Shown here: positions 5,861 through 7,837 of the stretch, piece after piece | Position numbering within the stretch: position 1 is the stretch's first letter | Layout of the letters: the number at the start of each line of letters is the position of its first letter | Assembly: GCF_020829685.1 (NCBI RefSeq) | Contig: NZ_JAIVFR010000277.1 | Coordinates: forward strand, 1 to 7,837 | DNA length: 7,837 bases | Reading direction: 5' to 3' | Origin: Nostoc sp. CHAB 5715 | Lineage (GTDB): Bacteria; Cyanobacteriota; Cyanobacteriia; Cyanobacteriales; Nostocaceae | Notes under the pieces: model-generated | What the model saw: the letters and a program-made list of their open reading frames with translations, nothing else | Database searches by the model: none | Told to the model about the DNA's origin: nothing | Translations under genes and position numbers: made by a program

Positions 5861-6351
5861 TACCAAATCCTATCGTACCAGAACCCGGTCAAGAATCAGT
5901 TTGGGATTATCCCCGTCCGGCTCGTTTAGAAGATACCAACAAATCAATTCGGATAATTTGTAATGGTATTCTTTTAGCAGAAACAACTAAAGCTAAAAGA
6001 GTCTTAGAAACTAGCCATCCTCCGGTTTATTACCTTCCTTCTGAAGACATTAAACTAGAATATCTGATTGAAACACCTAAAAAAACTTGGTGTGAATGGA
6101 AAGGTAAATGTCAATATTATGATATCAGCATCGGTGATAAGTATATAAATAACGCTGCTTGGCGATATATTGAACCTACACCTGATTTTGTAACGATTCA
6201 AGAATACTATGCTTTTTACCCTAGTTTAATGGATGCTTGCTATGTAAGTGATGAGTTAGTTATGTCTCAACCTGGCGATTTTTACGGTGGATGGATTACT
6301 GCTGATATTGTCGGGCCATTTAAAGGTAGTCCAGGAACAATGGGGTGGTAA
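5854..6351 (+). CDS. DUF427 domain protein
   Basis: From TTG 5854 the product has 165 residues and starts LIPNPIVPEPGQESVWDYPRP, the usual opening of this family (given here as residues 2-22, LIPNPIVPEP then GQESVWDYPRP). Family landmarks follow: ICNGILLAET (35-44), ETSHPPVYYLP (52-62), CEWKGKCQYYDI (80-91), AFYPSLMDACYV (120-131) and GDFYGGWIT (141-149). DUF427 (PF04248) proteins are small, soluble, beta-rich and widespread in bacteria and fungi; no reaction is established that I know of. The start overlaps the glutamine synthetase stop by 7 bases (TTGCTAA), implying translational coupling. A TTG at 5830 would add 8 residues that do not resemble the family. No signal peptide or membrane span is seen. 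Confidence 0.85.
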   Translation: MLIPNPIVPEPGQESVWDYPRPARLEDTNKSIRIICNGILLAETTKAKRVLETSHPPVYYLPSEDIKLEYLIETPKKTWCEWKGKCQYYDISIGDKYINNAAWRYIEPTPDFVTIQEYYAFYPSLMDACYVSDELVMSQPGDFYGGWITADIVGPFKGSPGTMGW

Positions 6352-6371
6352 TTTATGAAAATACAAGTTAT

Positions 6372-6395
6372 TAAAATAATTTGTAATTTGTAATT
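6372..6395. repeat. Short heptamer tandem repeat after the operon
   Basis: Three imperfect copies of a TAATTTG-like unit (…AATTTGTAATTTGTAATT…) lie 20-40 bases after the DUF427 stop. This is another short tandem repeat of the Nostoc type. No terminator hairpin with a T-run is evident in the same interval. Confidence 0.45.
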
Positions 6396-6436
6396 AAGTT
6401 TTGCAACGGTGATTTAGTGCATGGATCGAAGAAGTG

Positions 6437-6628
6437 TAGGACTTACCACTGTACAAATTCATCGTGATGTGCATTAACGATGCTCCCGGAAGTTTTCAGG
6501 CTTTTCTTAATTATCCTGCGATCGTCAATAGACCATGCTGTAGGGGCTAAGCATTGCTTAGCCCTTACGAAAGATGTGGTTTTTAAACTTATCCATATAT
6601 GGTATTTCTTGTCAATGCGTAAGTCCTA
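6437..6628. mobile_element. 192-bp non-autonomous element (MITE) with 5-bp target duplication
   Basis: The ends are TAGGACTTAC (6437-6446) and GTAAGTCCTA (6619-6628), perfect 10-bp inverted repeats. Homology continues inward if one base is gapped (CACTGTAC against GCATTGAC). AAGTG flanks both sides (6432-6436 and 6629-6633) as a 5-bp target duplication. Inside, GTAGGGGCTAAGCA (6540-6553) and TGCTTAGCCCTTAC (6555-6568) form a hairpin with a single wobble. No transposase frame is present. TAGGACTTACGCA-type ends are familiar from Nostoc-type genomes, but I cannot assign the parent insertion sequence. Confidence 0.8.
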
Positions 6629-6633
6629 AAGTG

Positions 6634-7132
6634 GTTTCTCGGAAACACCATATTTGATTTCTTAAAACTTTAGATGTACGAAGGTTTTTCAAAAATCAAA
6701 TACTAGTCCTATAGTGCAGATAAATTCAATTTTTGACTAAAGTTTTTTATGATAATTTATCTTTTTCGCTACTGACAGAAAAAATATTCTCAATAACTTA
6801 TCGAGTGTATTGCTGCCCATATTACCTTTGTGCAAGGATAACTAATTCTTATTTAAGTGCCTCATTCCCAAATTACGACATTAGCTTGACTGGCGATCGC
6901 CTCCCTTGATGCGCCTGTTATACGACAGTTCGTAGAAGCTGCGATCGCTGTGGTGAAGCAACGCCAGGCGTTTTCATCCCCTGCAAAAACGCTCCAGGTT
7001 TTATCGCAGATCATCTGTGCTGTTTTGACGGTTTCGGATTTATCTATCTCCAGTTAAGAATGATTAAAAGCTCTAATGAATATCAACTAACCATGTATTA
7101 TAAAGCTGCTAATTGAAAACGAGTAAGTCTAA
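6634..7132. other. Non-coding or decayed stretch between two small elements
   Basis: The first ~230 bases are A/T-rich and show no open frame or clear signal. From 6862 to 7056 the sequence becomes G+C-richer and has two HIP1 sites (GCGATCGC near 6894 and 6942). Frames stay open on both strands: a minus frame 6862-7053 whose only ATG is at 7012-7014 (50 residues, MICDKTWSVFAGDENAW...), and a plus frame ending at 7054-7056 (...VIRQFVEAAIAVVKQRQ...) with a stop just before it. Neither has a ribosome binding site or a family I recognise. A fragment of a lost gene is possible. Confidence 0.3.
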
Positions 7133-7236
7133 GAGGATGTTTGAAAAGTCTTCTTGTCGGTATCAAAAGTTCTAGATCCCCCTAAATCCACACCACATGC
7201 AAGGCTCATCGGCAGAGCCGCAAGGGCGCAGTGGCT

Positions 7237-7286
7237 CCCCGATAAATTGGGGAACTTTGATTCCGGTTCCCCCCAATTTATCGGGG
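7237..7286. repeat. Perfect 16-bp hairpin inside the 253-bp element
   Basis: CCCCGATAAATTGGGG (7237-7252) pairs perfectly with CCCCAATTTATCGGGG (7271-7286) around an 18-base loop. Confidence 0.8.
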
Positions 7287-7306
7287 GGAAACCAGAAAAT
7301 CCAGTT

Positions 7307-7329
7307 CCCTCCCCTTTATAAGGGGAGGG
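7307..7329. repeat. Perfect 10-bp G/C-rich hairpin inside the 253-bp element
   Basis: CCCTCCCCTT (7307-7316) pairs with AAGGGGAGGG (7320-7329) around TAT. It is followed after 12 bases by a run of seven A residues, so on the plus strand it does not look like an intrinsic terminator. Confidence 0.7.
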
Positions 7330-7456
7330 TTAGGGTGGGGTAAAAAAATATTTAATACATCAACTATGACTTTTCAAACAACCTCTAAGGGTACAGATAC
7401 AGATTCGGGTGTACCGAGGTAATTTCAGCCTCAAGCAAGATATTTAAACACTACAC

Positions 7457-7462
7457 AGGGGA
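7457..7462 (+). promoter_or_regulatory. Ribosome binding site of the FG-GAP repeat gene
   Basis: AGGGGA is placed 8 bases before the ATG at 7471, a strong site by cyanobacterial standards. Further upstream, GGTACA (7390-7395) and TGTACC (7410-7415) form an inverted repeat of unknown role. Confidence 0.55.
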
Positions 7463-7470
7463 ATACTTCC

Positions 7471-7821
7471 ATGAAAGTTGGTTATAGATTATTAATGATG
7501 GCTTTAACTGTCCCGTTCTTGATTGGGATATCAAATTTTAAAGCAAAAGCTCAAATTACTACTCAACAATGGGGGACAACTGGTGATATTCCAGTCCCTG
7601 GCGATTATGATGGTGATGGGAAAAATGATTTCGCTGTCTGGCGACCCAATAATGGTACTTGGTATGTAATTAAAAGCTCTACAGGTCAAATTATTACTCA
7701 ACAATGGGGGACAACTGGTGATAGACCAGCTCCTGGCGATTATAGTGGTGATGGGAAAAATGATTTCGCTGTCTGGCGACCCAATAATGGTACTTGGTAT
7801 ATATTTACGAATTTACAATGA
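7471..7821 (+). CDS. Secreted mini FG-GAP/VCBS-like protein with two identical-type calcium-binding repeats
   Basis: The product has 116 residues. The start is a classic signal peptide: a basic n-region (MKVGYR), a hydrophobic core (about 7-21) and an AKA cleavage site after residue 27, so export is expected. The mature part is two tandem 45-residue units. Each contains [12 protein letters not shown], a Dx(D/S)xDG calcium loop (DYDGDGKND at 45-53 and DYSGDGKND at 90-98) and [12 protein letters not shown]. The DNA copies are nearly identical at a 135-base period, pointing to recent duplication. Proteins with this unit usually have several more repeats, like the blades of a propeller, so two is very few. 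It could be a contracted allele or a small module that oligomerises. The function is unknown; comparable proteins are often surface or adhesion components. Confidence 0.82.
   Translation: MKVGYRLLMMALTVPFLIGISNFKAKAQITTQQWGTTGDIPVPGDYDGDGKNDFAVWRPNNGTWYVIKSSTGQIITQQWGTTGDRPAPGDYSGDGKNDFAVWRPNNGTWYIFTNLQ
7555..7803. repeat. 135-base tandem duplication within the FG-GAP gene
   Basis: The two units start at about 7561 and 7696 (ACTCAACAATGGGGGACAAC at both). They differ at only a handful of bases, clustered around GATATTCCAGTCCCT/GATAGACCAGCTCCT and TATGATGGT/TATAGTGGT. The second unit stops after TGGTAT. The period is exactly 45 codons. Confidence 0.9.
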
Positions 7822-7837
7822 TAAATCCACAATCAAC

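Larger units (their letters stand above)
7133..7385. mobile_element. 253-bp non-autonomous element (MITE) with 3-bp target duplication
   Basis: The ends are GAGGATGTTTGAAAAGTC (7133-7150) and, in reverse complement, GAGGTTGTTTGAAAAGTC (7368-7385); 17 of 18 positions match. TAA on both sides (7130-7132 and 7386-7388) is the probable target duplication. GAG termini with a TNA duplication would suit an IS5-family (IS1031-like) parent; this is tentative. The interior holds two large hairpins and no coding frame. The element ends 85 bases before the FG-GAP gene and may contribute to its leader or promoter. Confidence 0.8.

Noticed and set aside
6352..7470. tRNA or other structured RNA gene
   Set aside because: The hairpins here belong to the two inverted-repeat elements; no cloverleaf or known RNA signature was seen.

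Overview
The window looks like chromosomal DNA of a filamentous, probably heterocyst-forming (Nostocales-type) cyanobacterium. The HIP1 octamer GCGATCGC recurs in genes and gaps. Heptamer and nonamer tandem repeats, Nostoc-style hairpin repeats and small terminal-inverted-repeat elements lie between and inside genes. The genes are also of cyanobacterial type: a cobalamin-pathway cobyrinate a,c-diamide synthase, a type III glutamine synthetase and a secreted FG-GAP/VCBS-like protein.

Layout. Positions 1-600 hold a strong hairpin and a small orphan ribbon-helix-helix protein on the minus strand, with a candidate self-operator. Positions 602-2026 (minus) encode cobyrinate a,c-diamide synthase; the gene carries a heptamer repeat and a nonamer repeat, both in frame. 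A glutathione S-transferase gene (2265-2900, plus) follows divergently and is visibly richer in G+C than its surroundings. Positions 2901-3211 are packed with inverted repeats and hairpins.

Positions 3212-6351 look like one plus-strand operon. It holds a membrane di-iron fatty-acid-desaturase-type enzyme, a destroyed MetX-like alpha/beta hydrolase gene, a type III glutamine synthetase and a DUF427 protein. The desaturase stop and hydrolase start overlap as ATGA, and glutamine synthetase and DUF427 overlap by 7 bases. Between desaturase and glutamine synthetase lies a 206-bp element with terminal inverted repeats, flanked by a perfect 8-bp duplication (GTGTACCA). Removing the element and one duplication restores a reading frame whose peptide reads ...RLVYQTYGELAGDRN..., a homoserine-acetyltransferase-like N-terminus that then runs into a stop. 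The hydrolase gene has therefore suffered both a transposon insertion and loss of most of its body.

Positions 6352-7470 contain no convincing gene. They hold two more small non-autonomous elements, 6437-6628 with 5-bp duplications AAGTG and 7133-7385 with 3-bp duplications TAA, and a HIP1-bearing stretch that may be decayed coding DNA. The window closes with a signal-peptide protein of only two near-identical 45-residue FG-GAP/VCBS-like calcium-binding repeats.

The most noteworthy content is the desaturase / MetX-like / GSIII / DUF427 gene set, whose joint pathway I cannot name, and the base-level record of how its second gene was lost.
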